Notes: generated by a model from the letters alone, not told the origin. Positions 43,335 to 54,235 are shown, numbered from the stretch's first letter. The stretch is DNA of 64,000 nt from Sphingobium terrigena (GCF_003591655.1 NZ_QVRA01000003.1:63139-127138); one strand, 5' to 3'. Translations and numbers: made by a program.

Positions 43335-43562
43335 ATGACCGACACCGAAAGCACATCGCCGATCGGACGAACGCAAAGGCGACTGCTCAGGCGGATATAC
43401 AATGGCCGCGCCGTGCCGATCATCGCCGACGGCAAGGACTTCCTGACCTACAAGGACGCGGTCAAATATCTTGAGGCGCTGGACGCCGATACGCGCGAAG
43501 CCGTGTATGAGGAAATGAAGGCGTCAGCGAAAAATGGCAAAGGCGGGACAGTGGAGTCCTGA
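43335..43562 (+). CDS. Small hypothetical protein
   Basis: A 75-residue protein. An ATG at MTDTESTSPIGR is chosen; an earlier in-frame ATG overlaps the rpsD terminator. The centre NGRAVPIIADGKDFLTYKDAVKYLEAL is well ordered and coding-like, with a charged helix after it. It has no recognised domain. It lies between rpsD and folK in the same direction. Similar short proteins are common in sphingomonads, but I can name no function. Confidence 0.65.
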   Translation: MTDTESTSPIGRTQRRLLRRIYNGRAVPIIADGKDFLTYKDAVKYLEALDADTREAVYEEMKASAKNGKGGTVES

Positions 43563-43606
43563 CGTCCGGGCTTGCACGCGTCGTCCACCTCTATAAGCGC
43601 AGCCTT

Positions 43607-44137
43607 ATGGCGAAAACAGCCCTTCACCTCTACGCGCTGGCCCTGGGATCGAACCGTCCCCTGTCCGCCCGCCTGACACCCCGGCAACTGCTGGCTGAAG
43701 CCGCAACGCGAATCGCGCAGCACGCCCGGATCGTGGCAACGTCGCCCACCATCGAAACCCCGCCGATCGGCCCCTCCCGCCGCCGCTACGCCAACGCCGC
43801 GATACTGGTCCAATCCCCGCTCGAACCGCCCGCCATGCTCGCCTGGCTCCAGTCGATCGAACAGGCGCTGGGCCGCCGCCGCTACCGCCGCTGGGGCGCG
43901 CGCAGCGTCGATATCGACATCATCCTCTGGTCCGGCGGCATCTGGAACAGTCCGATGCTCACCATCCCCCACCCCGCCTTTGCCGCGCGCGATTTCGTCC
44001 TGACCCCGCTCCGCGCCATCGCCCCCGGATGGCGCGATCCCCGATCCGCCCTCACGATCCGCCACCTCGACGCCCGCCTGCAAAAAGCCCAACAAACCAT
44101 GCCACAAGAGGTTGACCATCCCCGCCGCCCCCTTTAG
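43607..44137 (+). CDS. folK: 2-amino-4-hydroxy-6-hydroxymethyldihydropteridine diphosphokinase
   Basis: A 176-residue HPPK of folate synthesis. Features are LGSNRPLS near the N-terminus, TPPIGPSRRRYANAAI, the ATP/Mg motif GARSVDIDIILW (conserved D-x-D), and the terminal IPHPAFAARDFVLTPL. It transfers pyrophosphate from ATP to hydroxymethyldihydropterin. folB and folP are not in this window, but folE and a pteridine-reductase-like gene are at 14.7-16.1 kb. A tRNA-Lys gene follows 23 bp later. Confidence 0.94.
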   Translation: MAKTALHLYALALGSNRPLSARLTPRQLLAEAATRIAQHARIVATSPTIETPPIGPSRRRYANAAILVQSPLEPPAMLAWLQSIEQALGRRRYRRWGARSVDIDIILWSGGIWNSPMLTIPHPAFAARDFVLTPLRAIAPGWRDPRSALTIRHLDARLQKAQQTMPQEVDHPRRPL

Positions 44138-44160
44138 GGCGAGCGCACCTCAGCAATCGG

Positions 44161-44236
44161 GGGTCCATAGCTCAGTCGGTAGAGCAACTGACTTTTAATC
44201 AGTAGGTCGCTGGTTCGAACCCAGCTGGACTCACCA
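44161..44236 (+). tRNA. tRNA-Lys (TTT anticodon)
   Basis: A complete 76-nt cloverleaf. The acceptor GGGTCCA pairs with TGGACTC (one G-T), and the anticodon loop CTTTTAA carries TTT. The T arm contains GGTTCGAA, and CCA is encoded at 44234-44236. No other tRNA is adjacent. Confidence 0.97.
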
Positions 44237-44249
44237 TCATGACCGGCCA

Positions 44250-44870
44250 TCATTGCTGGCCGGGCAGCAGTTCCAGAAACAGCCCGTCGGCGTCCGCGCA
44301 CAGCCGTTCGCCATCCTTCAATTCCCCGCGCACAAACCGCTTTCTGCCCTCGACCGCATAGAGGGTCGCCGTCACGGTCAGCGGCCGGTTCATTGGCGTG
44401 ATCGCACGGTAATTGACGTGGAGATAGGCGGTGCGCGCCATCATGGCTGGACCCGAATTGGCCGGTATGCCCAGCACTTCGTCGAACAGCAGCGACACCG
44501 CGCCGCCATGGGCCGCGGCATTGCCGCCCAGAAAATAGTCGCCAAAGCTAACCGTCGCCCGAACTGACGTCGCATCCTGCTCTTCGATCGCGAAGGCCGG
44601 ACACATGACCTGACCATGGCCCGGCACATCATCGACGCGACCGAACATCCGCTCGTCCTCACCCGCCTTCAATGGTTCCAATCGGCCACGCCAGTCACTC
44701 AGGTCCGCCGTCAGCGCCCCGATCGTCGTTTCATCCAGACTGGCGCTGGCCAGATCGTCCAGAAAATCGCGCAATATATCAATCATCGCGGGATAGGCCG
44801 AATCCGGCAGCGGCCCTCTGGCCCTGCCCCGCCTAAGGCCTTGAAACATGGGTGGCCGTTTTTCCGACAT
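44250..44870 (-). CDS. PaaI/hotdog-fold thioesterase
   Basis: A 206-residue protein. The start giving MSEKRPPMFQGL is chosen over a longer extension that overlaps glgX. The C-terminal ~120 residues have the hotdog pattern: GNAAAHGGAVSLLFDEVLGI, with the catalytic-type HGG and an acidic residue, then RTAYLHVNYRAITPMNRPL. The N-terminal ~70 residues are an extra helical part. Such proteins hydrolyse small acyl-CoA esters. It lies 55 bp from the end of the glycogen operon, same direction, and may be a read-through member. Confidence 0.82.
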   Translation of the reverse strand: MSEKRPPMFQGLRRGRARGPLPDSAYPAMIDILRDFLDDLASASLDETTIGALTADLSDWRGRLEPLKAGEDERMFGRVDDVPGHGQVMCPAFAIEEQDATSVRATVSFGDYFLGGNAAAHGGAVSLLFDEVLGIPANSGPAMMARTAYLHVNYRAITPMNRPLTVTATLYAVEGRKRFVRGELKDGERLCADADGLFLELLPGQQ

Positions 44871-44925
44871 CGCGCCAACTTTCTCTTGCTCGTTCCAGCC
44901 CCGGTCATCGGGAGGCTCAAGCCCC

Positions 44926-46812
44926 TTAGCCGGGGAATGGATCGAGCAACAACAGGCTACGACTGGCAACTATGAAGTAGCGATCATCGCCCAGGCGAAA
45001 ATCCTGCGCCTCCCGGCTGCCATTGACGCACAGCGTCCATCCCGACCGCACGAAATGCAGCGCGACGCAGCGCCGCTCCGGCTGCTCCCATTGCGCGACC
45101 GTCATCGGTTCGCCGCCCTCATTCAGCCAGACCACATCCTCGTCCCGCAGCAGGGCAATATCCATGAGGTCAGGGCATCGCGCCCGCAGCGCCGCCAGCG
45201 CAAAGGCGTGGGCTTCTATCTCCCGGTCCCGCCCCGCCCAATCGACCCAGCCGATCGCATTATCCTGTGCATAGGCATTATTATTGCCCCGCTGGCTGCG
45301 GCCAAATTCATCGCCCGCGCTCAGCATGATCGCCCCCCGCGAACAAAAAAGCGTCGACAGCAGCGCCATCACATCGCGCCGCCGCGCCGCGACAATGGCG
45401 GGGTCTTCGCTCAGCCCCTCCACGCCATTATTCCAGCTCAGATTTTCGCCATGGCCATCGCGATTCTGTTCACCATTGGCGTGATTGTGCCGCTGCTCAT
45501 AAGCGGTCAGGTCCGCCAGGGTGAAGCCATCATGGGCCGCCAGGAAATTGACGCTTCGGGTCTCACCGCCCCCGAATATGTCCGACGATCCGGCCAGCCG
45601 CGTCGCAAAACCGCCCAGCGTTCCCGCGTCCCCGCGCCAGAAGCGCCGCATATCATCGCGATAGCGGTCATTCCATTCCAGCCACCCCTCGCCAAACCGC
45701 CCCAGCTGATAGCCCCCCGGTCCGATGTCCCACGGCTCAGCGATCATCACCCGGTCGGCCAGCACGGGGTCGGCCCGCATCTCTTCCAGCAATGGCGCAT
45801 TAGGATCAAAGCCGTCCGCCATCCGCCCTAGCGCCGGCCCCAGATCGAAGCGAAATCCATCCACCCCGGCCTGCGTCACGAAATGGCGCAGCGAATCCAT
45901 AATCAAACGGCGCACCACCGGCTGGTTGCACGCAACGCTGTTGCCCGTCCCGGTATCGTTGATCAGCCGCCCGTCATCGGCATGGCGGAAATAGTCGCGG
46001 GCATTCAGGCCACGCAGCGATAGCGTCGGCCCATATATGTCGCTCTCGCCATTATGATTATAGACCATGTCCAGGATCACGCCGATCCCCGCTTCATGCA
46101 GCGCCGCGACGGTTGCGCGCAGTTCGGCCAACCCGCCGGGCGCAAGGCGCGGGTCCAGCGCAAACCAGCTGACCGGATTATAACCCCAATAGTTGGTGAG
46201 GCCGAGCGGACCCAGATGCCGCTCGTCGATCCAGGCGTTGATCGGCATCAGTTCGACGGCAGACACATGCAATCGCTTCAAATGCGCGATCACAGCGGGA
46301 TGGGCGAGCGCGGCGATCGTGCCGCGCTGCGCTTCCGGCACATCGGGATGCAGCATCGTGAAACCACGCACATGCAATTCGTAGATCAGGCCACCCGGCG
46401 CGAAATGCGGCGGCTTGGCAGGGACCGGCGCGTCCGGCGCGGCAACCACGCCTTTCGGCATCAGCGGCGCGGTATCGCCCCCCTCGCCACGCCGCGCCGT
46501 CAGTGCCGGATCATAGACGAACGCCCGGTCGATCGCAGGCGCATAAGGATCAAGCAGCAACTTGTCGGGATCGAACCACAGCCCCGCAGCCGGATCATAG
46601 GGACCACCGGCCCGCACGCCATAACGCGCCCCTGCCCCGACACCCGCCGCCTCCACATGCCACACGCCATCGCCATCGCGCAGCATCGGCAGCCGCGTCT
46701 CCCGATCAGCGTGGTCGAACAGGCACAACCAGAGCTGCCCGGCCTCCGGTGCCCAGATCGAAAAGTGGGTGGCGGTGGCACCGATGACCGGCGCGCATCC
46801 GCCCCCGCTCAC
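44926..46812 (-). CDS. glgX: Glycogen debranching enzyme
   Basis: A 628-residue GH13 isoamylase-type enzyme. The N-terminal CBM48 domain holds GATATHFSIWAPEAGQLWLCLFD. The catalytic barrel includes GVILDMVYNHNGES, VDGFRFDLGPALGR (nucleophile aspartate), MIAEPWDIGPGGY and NFLAAHDGFTL. It removes limit-dextrin branches from phosphorylase-treated glycogen. It starts at GTG, overlapping the glgA stop by 4 bp (GTGA), as the last gene of glgP-glgB-glgC-glgA-glgX. It is slightly shorter than E. coli GlgX. Confidence 0.93.
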   Translation of the reverse strand: MSGGGCAPVIGATATHFSIWAPEAGQLWLCLFDHADRETRLPMLRDGDGVWHVEAAGVGAGARYGVRAGGPYDPAAGLWFDPDKLLLDPYAPAIDRAFVYDPALTARRGEGGDTAPLMPKGVVAAPDAPVPAKPPHFAPGGLIYELHVRGFTMLHPDVPEAQRGTIAALAHPAVIAHLKRLHVSAVELMPINAWIDERHLGPLGLTNYWGYNPVSWFALDPRLAPGGLAELRATVAALHEAGIGVILDMVYNHNGESDIYGPTLSLRGLNARDYFRHADDGRLINDTGTGNSVACNQPVVRRLIMDSLRHFVTQAGVDGFRFDLGPALGRMADGFDPNAPLLEEMRADPVLADRVMIAEPWDIGPGGYQLGRFGEGWLEWNDRYRDDMRRFWRGDAGTLGGFATRLAGSSDIFGGGETRSVNFLAAHDGFTLADLTAYEQRHNHANGEQNRDGHGENLSWNNGVEGLSEDPAIVAARRRDVMALLSTLFCSRGAIMLSAGDEFGRSQRGNNNAYAQDNAIGWVDWAGRDREIEAHAFALAALRARCPDLMDIALLRDEDVVWLNEGGEPMTVAQWEQPERRCVALHFVRSGWTLCVNGSREAQDFRLGDDRYFIVASRSLLLLDPFPG

Positions 46813-48251
46813 GCCACCTCCGCCAGCAACGCCCGGTAGAGCGCCGCATAGCGCGCCGCGCTATGATCCCACGACACTTCGCTGCGCATCCCCGCCCGCT
46901 GCATCGCCTGCCACACCGGCCGTTGCCCATGCAGCCGCACCGTCCGGCCAATCGCGCCATGCAGCGCCAGCGGATCGGACGGGGCAAAGACGATGCCCGT
47001 CGCCGCCCCCGCCGCCACCGCCGCCTCATTGGCGTCGATCACCGTGTCCGCCAGTCCACCGACCCGCGCTACCACCGGCACGCAGCCATAGCGCAACGCA
47101 TAGAGCTGCGTCAGCCCGCACGGCTCGAAGCGCGACGGAATCAATATCGCATCCCCCCCCGCCTGCATCAAATGCGACAATGGCTCGTCATAGCCGATCT
47201 GCACGCCGATCCGTCCACGATGCCGGTCCGCCGCGCCCAGAAACGCGCCCTCCAGCGGATGATCGCCCGATCCCAGCACCGCCAGCTTCGCGCCCAGCCC
47301 GACCAGATGATCGATCGCGCCTACCATCAGGTCCATGCCCTTCTGCCAGGTCAGGCGGCTGACGATGGTGAAGATCGGCGCACCATCATGATCCAGGCCA
47401 AAGCGGCTCTCCAGCGCGTGACGATTGGCCGTCCGTGCGCCAAGGGCGCGTGCCGTATAAGCCTTTGGAATCAGGCTATCATTTGCAGGGTTCCATATGT
47501 CGGTATCAACCCCGTTCAATATGCCATGCAGCCGGTCGACCCGCCCGTTGATCAGGCCATCCAGCCCCATGCCATGGACGGGCGAGCGAATTTCCTCCGC
47601 ATATGTCTGGCTCACTGTCGTGATAGCATCAGCCGACACCAGCCCCGCCTTCAAATAGCCGATGCCGCCATAATATTCGACACCATCCACCCCCCACGCC
47701 TCCTGCGGCAGGCCCAGCGCGGGAAAGATATCCGCACTGAACCGCCCCTGAAACGCCAGGTTGTGGATCGTCATCACTTTGGGCACGGCATGGGCGGGGC
47801 CAAAGCGCATATAGGCCGCGGTCATCGCCGCCTGCCAGTCATGGACATGGACGACATCGGGCCGCCAGCCCTTCACACCTTCGGCGGCAATATCCGCCCC
47901 GACCCGCGACAAGGCGGCAAAGCGCCGCCAATTGTCGCCCCACTCATTGCCCGCATGGTCGCCATAGGGACCACCTTCGCGCGCATAGAAATCGGGCGCA
48001 TCTAGCACCAGCAGGTCCAGCCCGCCGACGCTGGCTGCCAGCACCGTGGCGGAGACGCCGAACAGCGCCTCATAGCGCCGCACCACCTTAGCCTTGCCCA
48101 GCCGCGCCATCACGGCGGGGTAACCTGGCACCACCGTCCGCACTGCAACATCCTGCGCCGCCAGCGCACCCGGCAGCGCACCTGTGACATCGGCAAGGCC
48201 GCCGGTCTTGATCAGCGGATAGACTTCGGACGCGACCGACAGTAATTGCAT
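46809..48251 (-). CDS. glgA: Glycogen synthase (ADP-glucose)
   Basis: A 480-residue GT5 enzyme starting MQLLSVASEVYPLIKTGGLADV, the KTGGL ADP-glucose site. Later segments GDHPLEGAFLG, LIPSRFEPCGLTQLYALRYG and VARVGGLADTV are standard for the C-terminal Rossmann domain. It extends alpha-1,4-glucan chains from ADP-glucose made by GlgC, encoded 14 bp upstream. A longer open frame continues into the end of glgC but has no conserved sequence. It is translationally coupled to glgX. Confidence 0.95.
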   Translation of the reverse strand: MQLLSVASEVYPLIKTGGLADVTGALPGALAAQDVAVRTVVPGYPAVMARLGKAKVVRRYEALFGVSATVLAASVGGLDLLVLDAPDFYAREGGPYGDHAGNEWGDNWRRFAALSRVGADIAAEGVKGWRPDVVHVHDWQAAMTAAYMRFGPAHAVPKVMTIHNLAFQGRFSADIFPALGLPQEAWGVDGVEYYGGIGYLKAGLVSADAITTVSQTYAEEIRSPVHGMGLDGLINGRVDRLHGILNGVDTDIWNPANDSLIPKAYTARALGARTANRHALESRFGLDHDGAPIFTIVSRLTWQKGMDLMVGAIDHLVGLGAKLAVLGSGDHPLEGAFLGAADRHRGRIGVQIGYDEPLSHLMQAGGDAILIPSRFEPCGLTQLYALRYGCVPVVARVGGLADTVIDANEAAVAAGAATGIVFAPSDPLALHGAIGRTVRLHGQRPVWQAMQRAGMRSEVSWDHSAARYAALYRALLAEVA

Positions 48252-48265
48252 CGCCACAGGCCCGC

Positions 48266-49528
48266 TCAAGCCACCAGCCGCTCGATCATCGGCTGCGTCA
48301 CCAAACAAATGCCGCTTTCGGTTCGGCGGAAACGCTGCGCATCCTCTTCGGGATGTTCGCCGATGATCAGGCCCGGCGGAATGATGATCCCGGAATCCAG
48401 CACGCATTTATGCAATCGCGCGCCCCGCCCGATCTCGCAATTGGGCATGATGACGCTGTCGGTGACCGACGAGAAGCTATGCGTCTTGACCCCGGAAAAG
48501 AGCAGGCTACGATGCAACGACGATCCCGACACGATACAGCCGCCCGCGACCAGCGATGATGTCGCGGACCCGCGCCGCCCATCCTCATTATGCACGAATT
48601 TCGCTGGCGGCGTGACTTCGGAATAGGTCCAGAGCGGCCAGCTTCGGTCATAGAGATCCAGCGAAGGCACCACATCGGTCAGGTCGATGCTCGCCTGCCA
48701 ATAGGCGTCGATCGTCCCTACGTCGCGCCAATAGGGGACCAGTTCGCTCTCTGCCCGCACACAACTGCTCGAAAAGCGGTGCGCCACCGCTTTGCCATGC
48801 TTGACGATATAGGGAATGATATCGCCGCCAAAATCGCGCTTGCTCGCCGGGTCGTCCGCGTCGCGCCGCAACTGTTCGATCAGGAAGCGGGTCTGGAAAA
48901 CATAGATGCCCATCGACGCCAGCGCCATGTCGGGCTGGCCGGGGATGGCGGGCGGGTCTTTGGGCTTTTCGACGAAGGCGGTGATCCAGTCCTTCTCATC
49001 GACATGCATCACGCCAAAGCCTGACGCCTCCATGCGCGGCACTTCCATGCAGCCGACCGTCACGTCCGCGCCGCTGTCGACATGCTGCTGGAGCATCAGC
49101 TCATAGTCCATTTTATAGACATGATCGCCCGCCAGCAGCACCATATATTCGGGCGCATAGCTTTCGATGATGTCGATATTCTGGAACACGGCGTCCGCCG
49201 TCCCCTCATACCACTGGCTTTCCGACACGCGCTGGCTGGCGGGCAAGATGTCGAAGCTCTCATTGCGTTCGGGGCGAAAGAAGTTCCAGCCGCGTTGCAA
49301 ATGGCGGATCAGCGAATGGGCCTTATATTGCGTCGCGACGCCGATCCGCCGGATGCCGCTGTTCAGTGCATTGGACAGCGCGAAATCGATGATCCGCGCC
49401 TTGCCGCCAAAATGGACGGCGGGCTTGGCGCGCTTGTCGGTCAACTCCGCCAGGCGACTGCCGCGTCCCCCGGCCAGCACATAGGCCATGGCGTCGCGGG
49501 CGATCGGCTGGTGTCGTGTCTGCTGCAT
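48266..49528 (-). CDS. glgC: Glucose-1-phosphate adenylyltransferase
   Basis: A 420-residue ADP-glucose pyrophosphorylase. The N-terminal nucleotide site is [34 protein letters not shown] with the effector arginine/lysine positions. Also visible are [24 protein letters not shown] and a C-terminal left-handed beta-helix. It makes ADP-glucose, the committed step of glycogen synthesis, probably under allosteric control by sugar phosphates. It lies between glgB (57 bp) and glgA (14 bp). Confidence 0.96.
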   Translation of the reverse strand: MQQTRHQPIARDAMAYVLAGGRGSRLAELTDKRAKPAVHFGGKARIIDFALSNALNSGIRRIGVATQYKAHSLIRHLQRGWNFFRPERNESFDILPASQRVSESQWYEGTADAVFQNIDIIESYAPEYMVLLAGDHVYKMDYELMLQQHVDSGADVTVGCMEVPRMEASGFGVMHVDEKDWITAFVEKPKDPPAIPGQPDMALASMGIYVFQTRFLIEQLRRDADDPASKRDFGGDIIPYIVKHGKAVAHRFSSSCVRAESELVPYWRDVGTIDAYWQASIDLTDVVPSLDLYDRSWPLWTYSEVTPPAKFVHNEDGRRGSATSSLVAGGCIVSGSSLHRSLLFSGVKTHSFSSVTDSVIMPNCEIGRGARLHKCVLDSGIIIPPGLIIGEHPEEDAQRFRRTESGICLVTQPMIERLVA

Positions 49529-49585
49529 TTCGGGCCTCTCCTTGGTATTGCCCCGTCCGTCGCCTGCACGCGCCCGTCGGCTTCG

Positions 49586-51745
49586 TTAAATATCCAATTC
49601 CAGCATCAAGGTCGCAAAGGGGGGAATGGTCACATTGGCCCAGCCCTCCTCGTCTGCCGTCACCATGCCCATATTGCCCGCATTGCTGCCGCCATAATCG
49701 GCCGCGTCGCTATTCAAAATCTCGCGCCAGCGCCCGCCCGATGGCAGCCGCATCCGGTAACCATGGCGCAGCACCGGGGTAAAATGACTGATGACGACGA
49801 TCGGCCGGACGCCTGGCGCGCGCCTTACCCAGGCAAAGAGGGAATCGGCGGCCGCATCGACCAAAACCCACTCAAACCCCTCCGGCTCGCAATCGCGCGC
49901 GTGCAGCGCCGGGCGGGAGCGATAGAGATGGTTGAGATCGCTCACCAGTTGCTGCACGCCATGATGGGGGGCATGATCGACCAGATGCCAGTCGAGCGCC
50001 CGCTCCTCGCTCCATTCGCCGCGCTGGGCAAATTCCTGCCCCATGAACAACAGCTTCTTGCCGGGATAACCCCACATCAGGCCATAATAGGCCCGCAGCG
50101 TCGCGAATTTCTGCCAATCATCGCCCGGCATCTTGTGCAGCAGCGACGCCTTGCCATGCACCACCTCGTCATGGCTCAGCGCCAGCACGAAATTCTCGGT
50201 AAAGGCGTAGAGCAGCCCGAAGGTGATGTCGTCATGATGATGGACGCGATGCACTGGATCACGCTGCAAATAACGCAGCGTGTCATGCATGAACCCCATA
50301 TTCCATTTGAAACCGAAACCCAGCCCGCCCGTATGCACCGGGCGCGACACGTCGGGCCAGCTGGTCGATTCCTCCGCGATCGTCATCACCCCGCCATGGG
50401 TGCCGTAGAGCGCGGTGTTCAATTGCTGGAGGAAGGCCACCGCCTCCACATTCTCCCGCCCGCCATGGTCGTTGGGCACCCACTCGCCGGGTGCTCGCGA
50501 ATAATCGAGATAGAGCATCGATGCGACCGCATCGACCCGCAGCCCGTCGACATGATAGCGCTCCGCCCAGAACAGCGCATTATTGACCAGATATTGCGAT
50601 ACTTCGCGCCGCCCGAAATTATAGATGGCGGTGTTCCAGTCGGGGTGGAAGCCCTTGCGCGGATCGGCATGTTCATAGAGCGCCGTGCCGTCAAAATAGG
50701 CCAGCCCATGTTCGTCGGTCGGAAAATGCGCCGGCACCCAATCGAGAATGACACCAATTCCCGCCCGGTGCGCGCCATCGACAAAACGCGCAAATCCGGC
50801 GGGATCGCCAAAGCGCGCGGTCGGCGCATAGAGGCCCAGCGTCTGGTATCCCCAGCTGGGATCATAGGGATATTCGCTGATCGGCAGAAATTCGATATGG
50901 GTAAAGCCCATGCCGACAACATAGGGGATCAGCCGCCCGGCCAGCTCGTCCCAGCTCAGGAAGTCGCCCGACTCGTCCAACTGCCATGACCCGGCATGGA
51001 CTTCATAGATCGACACCGGCTCACGCCGCGCATCGGCGTGCTGCCAATGGTCCTTATGCCGCGCGTCGCCCCATTTGTGGTCGAGCGGCGCAGCGACGAT
51101 CGACGCGGTCGAGGGGCGGAGTTCGGACTGGAAGGCGAAGGGATCGGCCTTGAGCGGCAGCACCACCCCGTCCGCGCCCATAATCTCATATTTATAGGCG
51201 CTGCCCGGCCCGACATCGGGCAGGAAAATCTCCCACACCCCCGCATCCGCCCGGTGGCGCATCGGCGCGCGGCGGCCATCCCAGCGGTTGAAGTCGCCGA
51301 CCACCGACACCCGCTTGGCATTGGGCGCCCAGACCGCAAAATGCGTGCCGGTCGCCCCGTCATGGGTCATGACATGCGCGCCCAATTTGTCGAACAGCCG
51401 CCCATGCGATCCTTGGGCGAAATAATAATCGTCCATCGGCCCCAGCACCGGGCCGAAGCCATAGGGGTCGACCATCGCATGATCGCCGCCATCGCCATAA
51501 TGGGCGACATAACGCAGCGGCTGGCGCTTGCGGATTTTCACCTTGCCGAAAAACAGTCCATCCGGGTGGATCGCCGCCAGTTCGCCGACCAGCTTGCCGT
51601 CCAGCGTCTGGGCAGTAACCCCGACCGCTTCGGGCAATAAGACGCAGGCGGTAAAACCACTGTCGGCCGGATGCACGCCAAGCGTGGCAAAGGGGTCGTC
51701 CTCGCGACCTTGTATCAGCCGGTCAATCTGCTCCGGCGTCAACAC
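49586..51745 (-). CDS. glgB: 1,4-alpha-glucan branching enzyme
   Basis: A 719-residue GH13 branching enzyme. Two N-terminal CBM48-like modules (second: [25 protein letters not shown]) precede the barrel with [34 protein letters not shown] (nucleophile aspartate) and [10 protein letters not shown] (acid glutamate), then [14 protein letters not shown]. It makes alpha-1,6 branches in glycogen. It starts at GTG 21 bp after the glgP stop. The length is normal for the long form with both N-terminal modules. Confidence 0.96.
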   Translation of the reverse strand: MLTPEQIDRLIQGREDDPFATLGVHPADSGFTACVLLPEAVGVTAQTLDGKLVGELAAIHPDGLFFGKVKIRKRQPLRYVAHYGDGGDHAMVDPYGFGPVLGPMDDYYFAQGSHGRLFDKLGAHVMTHDGATGTHFAVWAPNAKRVSVVGDFNRWDGRRAPMRHRADAGVWEIFLPDVGPGSAYKYEIMGADGVVLPLKADPFAFQSELRPSTASIVAAPLDHKWGDARHKDHWQHADARREPVSIYEVHAGSWQLDESGDFLSWDELAGRLIPYVVGMGFTHIEFLPISEYPYDPSWGYQTLGLYAPTARFGDPAGFARFVDGAHRAGIGVILDWVPAHFPTDEHGLAYFDGTALYEHADPRKGFHPDWNTAIYNFGRREVSQYLVNNALFWAERYHVDGLRVDAVASMLYLDYSRAPGEWVPNDHGGRENVEAVAFLQQLNTALYGTHGGVMTIAEESTSWPDVSRPVHTGGLGFGFKWNMGFMHDTLRYLQRDPVHRVHHHDDITFGLLYAFTENFVLALSHDEVVHGKASLLHKMPGDDWQKFATLRAYYGLMWGYPGKKLLFMGQEFAQRGEWSEERALDWHLVDHAPHHGVQQLVSDLNHLYRSRPALHARDCEPEGFEWVLVDAAADSLFAWVRRAPGVRPIVVISHFTPVLRHGYRMRLPSGGRWREILNSDAADYGGSNAGNMGMVTADEEGWANVTIPPFATLMLELDI

Positions 51746-51766
51746 CGCTCTATCCTCGCATCCAGG

Positions 51767-54235
51767 TCATGGCTTTATCTTCCAGATGTCAGTCGCATAT
51801 TCGCGGATGGTCCGGTCCGACGAGAACCAGCCCATCCGGGCGACATTATGTATCGCCTTCTTCGCCCACAAAGCGCCATCCGTCCAGAGCGCATCAACAT
51901 TGCGCTGCGCGGCGGAATAGCTGTCGAAATCAGCCGCCAGCATGAACCAGTCATGCTCATAGATGCCCTGGATCAACCCCTTGTAGCGATCCGGGTCGTC
52001 GGGCGAAAATACGCCGCTGGCAATCGCATCGAGCGCCTGCGACAATTCGCGGCTCTGGCCGATCACCTCGCCCGGATTATAGCCATTGGCGCGGCGCTCA
52101 TTCACTTCCTGCGCGGTCAGGCCGAAGATGATGATATTCTCTTCCCCCACATGATCGCGCATCTCGACATTGGCGCCATCCAGCGTGCCGATAGTCAGCG
52201 CGCCATTGACCGCGAACTTCATGTTTCCGGTGCCGGACGCTTCCATGCCCGCGGTCGAAATCTGTTCGGACAGGTCCGCCGCCGGGATCATCACCTCGGC
52301 CATCGACACATTGTAATTGGGCACGAACTGTAACTTGAGCAGCCCCTGCACCGCCGGATCATGATTGACCGCGCGCGCCACATCACCCGCCAGCTTGATG
52401 ATCAGCTTGGCGTTATGATAGCTCGACGCCGCCTTGCCGCCGAACAATTTGACCCGCGGCACCCAGTCCTTTTCCGGGTGCGACCGGATCTGGTCATAAA
52501 GCGACACCGCCTCGACGATGTTGAGCAATTGCCGTTTATATTCGTGGATGCGTTTGATCTGAATGTCGAACATCGCTGCCGGATCGATCCGGGCGTTGAC
52601 CTTCTGCCGCAGGATATTGGAAAGCGCTTCCTTGTTGGCCCGTTTGACGCCCAGGAACTTCTCCTGAAACGCGCTGTCGTCGGCGAACGGATCAAGGTCG
52701 CGCAGCGCTTCGGGATCGTCCATGAACCGGTCGCCGATCGCCTCGCGGATCAGCGCGAACAGCCCCGGATTGCACTGCATCAGCCAGCGGCGGAAGGTGA
52801 CGCCATTGGTCTTGTTGTTGATCCGCGTGGGATAAAGATTGTGCAGATCGGCAAAGACCGTGACCTTCATCAGGTCGGTATGCAGCGCCGACACGCCATT
52901 GACGCTGTGCGATCCGGCAAAGGCCAGATTGCCCATCCGCACCCGCCGGTCGCCGCCCTCATCAATCAGGGAGATCGCACCGATCGCATGGTCATCAAAC
53001 TGGCCCGACTTGCGCGCCTCCGCCAGCAATCGGCTATTCACCGCATAGACGATCTGCATGTGCCGGGGCAGCAACCGTTCGAACAAAGGCACCGGCCAGC
53101 TTTCCAGCGCTTCGGGCAGCAAAGTATGGTTGGTGTAGCTGAAGGTGCGCCGGGTAATGTCCCACGCCTCGCCAAAATCCAGCCCATGATCGTCGAGCAT
53201 GATACGCATCAACTCCGCCACCGCCACAGCCGGGTGGGTGTCGTTGAGCTGGATCGCCGCCTTGTCCGGCAAAGTCACGATGCTGCCGAAATATTGGATG
53301 TGCCGCCGGACGATGTCCTGCAACGACGCGGAGGAGAAGAAATATTCCTGCCGCAGCCGCAATTCCTGCCCCGCCGCCGAACTGTCGGCAGGATAGAGAA
53401 CACGGGTCAGCGATTCCGCACGATTGCTTTCGGCCAAAGCTCCCAGATGGTCCCCCGCATTGAATTTGGCGAGCAGGATCGGGTCGATCGGCTGCGCCTG
53501 CCACAGCCGCAGCGTGTTGACCCGCTTGCCGCGCCAGCCCGCAATCGGCGTGTCATAGGGGGTCGCGATCACCCGCTCGGACGGACGCCAGTGCATCTGG
53601 TTCGGCCCGACATCCTCGCCCTCGGCAGGATCGACCCGGCCGCCAAAGCCGACCTCATAACTCGCCTCGCGCCGTTCAAATTCCCATGGATTGCCATGCG
53701 CCAGCCAGGTTTCGGGCAGTTCGACCTGCCAGCCGTCGGAAATCTCCTGCCGGAACATGCCGTTTACATAGCGGATGCCATAGCCATAGGCGGGCACGTC
53801 GGTCGTCGCCATGCTCTCCATGAAGCAGGCGGCCAGACGGCCAAGCCCACCATTGCCCAGCGCCGCGTCCGGCTCCAGCGCCGCGATAATGTCGATATCG
53901 ACACCCAGCGAAGCCAGCGCGGCCTGCATGTCGTCCAGCATTTCCATGTTGGACGCCGCATCGCGCATCAGTCGGCCGATCAGAAATTCCAGGGACAGAT
54001 AATAGACCCGCCGCCCTTCTTCCTCATAGGTTTTCTGGGTCGAGGTAATCCAGGCGTCGATCACCCGGTCGCGGATCGAGAGGATGACAGCGTGCAGCCA
54101 GTCATGCGGCTTGGCCGCGGCGGCATTCTTGCCGATGCGATAGGTCAGCCGCTCGACAATCTCATGGGCCAGGACTTCGGGGTCAACCCGGCGCGGCGCG
54201 GGGATGGGAAGTTTGGTCTGGCCCTTGAGGTTCAT
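51767..54235 (-). CDS. glgP: Glycogen/starch/alpha-glucan phosphorylase
   Basis: An 822-residue GT35 phosphorylase. N-terminal YLSLEFLIGRLMRDA and GNGGLGRLAACFMESMATTDVPAYGYGIRY are typical. The PLP site is in the C-terminal half, near STAGMEASGTGNMKFAVNGALTIGTLDGANVEM. It releases glucose-1-phosphate from glycogen ends. It is the first gene of the minus-strand glg operon, so the promoter should lie in 54236-54320, where only a purine-rich leader is seen. Having breakdown and synthesis genes in one operon suggests a turnover role. Confidence 0.95.
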   Translation of the reverse strand: MNLKGQTKLPIPAPRRVDPEVLAHEIVERLTYRIGKNAAAAKPHDWLHAVILSIRDRVIDAWITSTQKTYEEEGRRVYYLSLEFLIGRLMRDAASNMEMLDDMQAALASLGVDIDIIAALEPDAALGNGGLGRLAACFMESMATTDVPAYGYGIRYVNGMFRQEISDGWQVELPETWLAHGNPWEFERREASYEVGFGGRVDPAEGEDVGPNQMHWRPSERVIATPYDTPIAGWRGKRVNTLRLWQAQPIDPILLAKFNAGDHLGALAESNRAESLTRVLYPADSSAAGQELRLRQEYFFSSASLQDIVRRHIQYFGSIVTLPDKAAIQLNDTHPAVAVAELMRIMLDDHGLDFGEAWDITRRTFSYTNHTLLPEALESWPVPLFERLLPRHMQIVYAVNSRLLAEARKSGQFDDHAIGAISLIDEGGDRRVRMGNLAFAGSHSVNGVSALHTDLMKVTVFADLHNLYPTRINNKTNGVTFRRWLMQCNPGLFALIREAIGDRFMDDPEALRDLDPFADDSAFQEKFLGVKRANKEALSNILRQKVNARIDPAAMFDIQIKRIHEYKRQLLNIVEAVSLYDQIRSHPEKDWVPRVKLFGGKAASSYHNAKLIIKLAGDVARAVNHDPAVQGLLKLQFVPNYNVSMAEVMIPAADLSEQISTAGMEASGTGNMKFAVNGALTIGTLDGANVEMRDHVGEENIIIFGLTAQEVNERRANGYNPGEVIGQSRELSQALDAIASGVFSPDDPDRYKGLIQGIYEHDWFMLAADFDSYSAAQRNVDALWTDGALWAKKAIHNVARMGWFSSDRTIREYATDIWKIKP

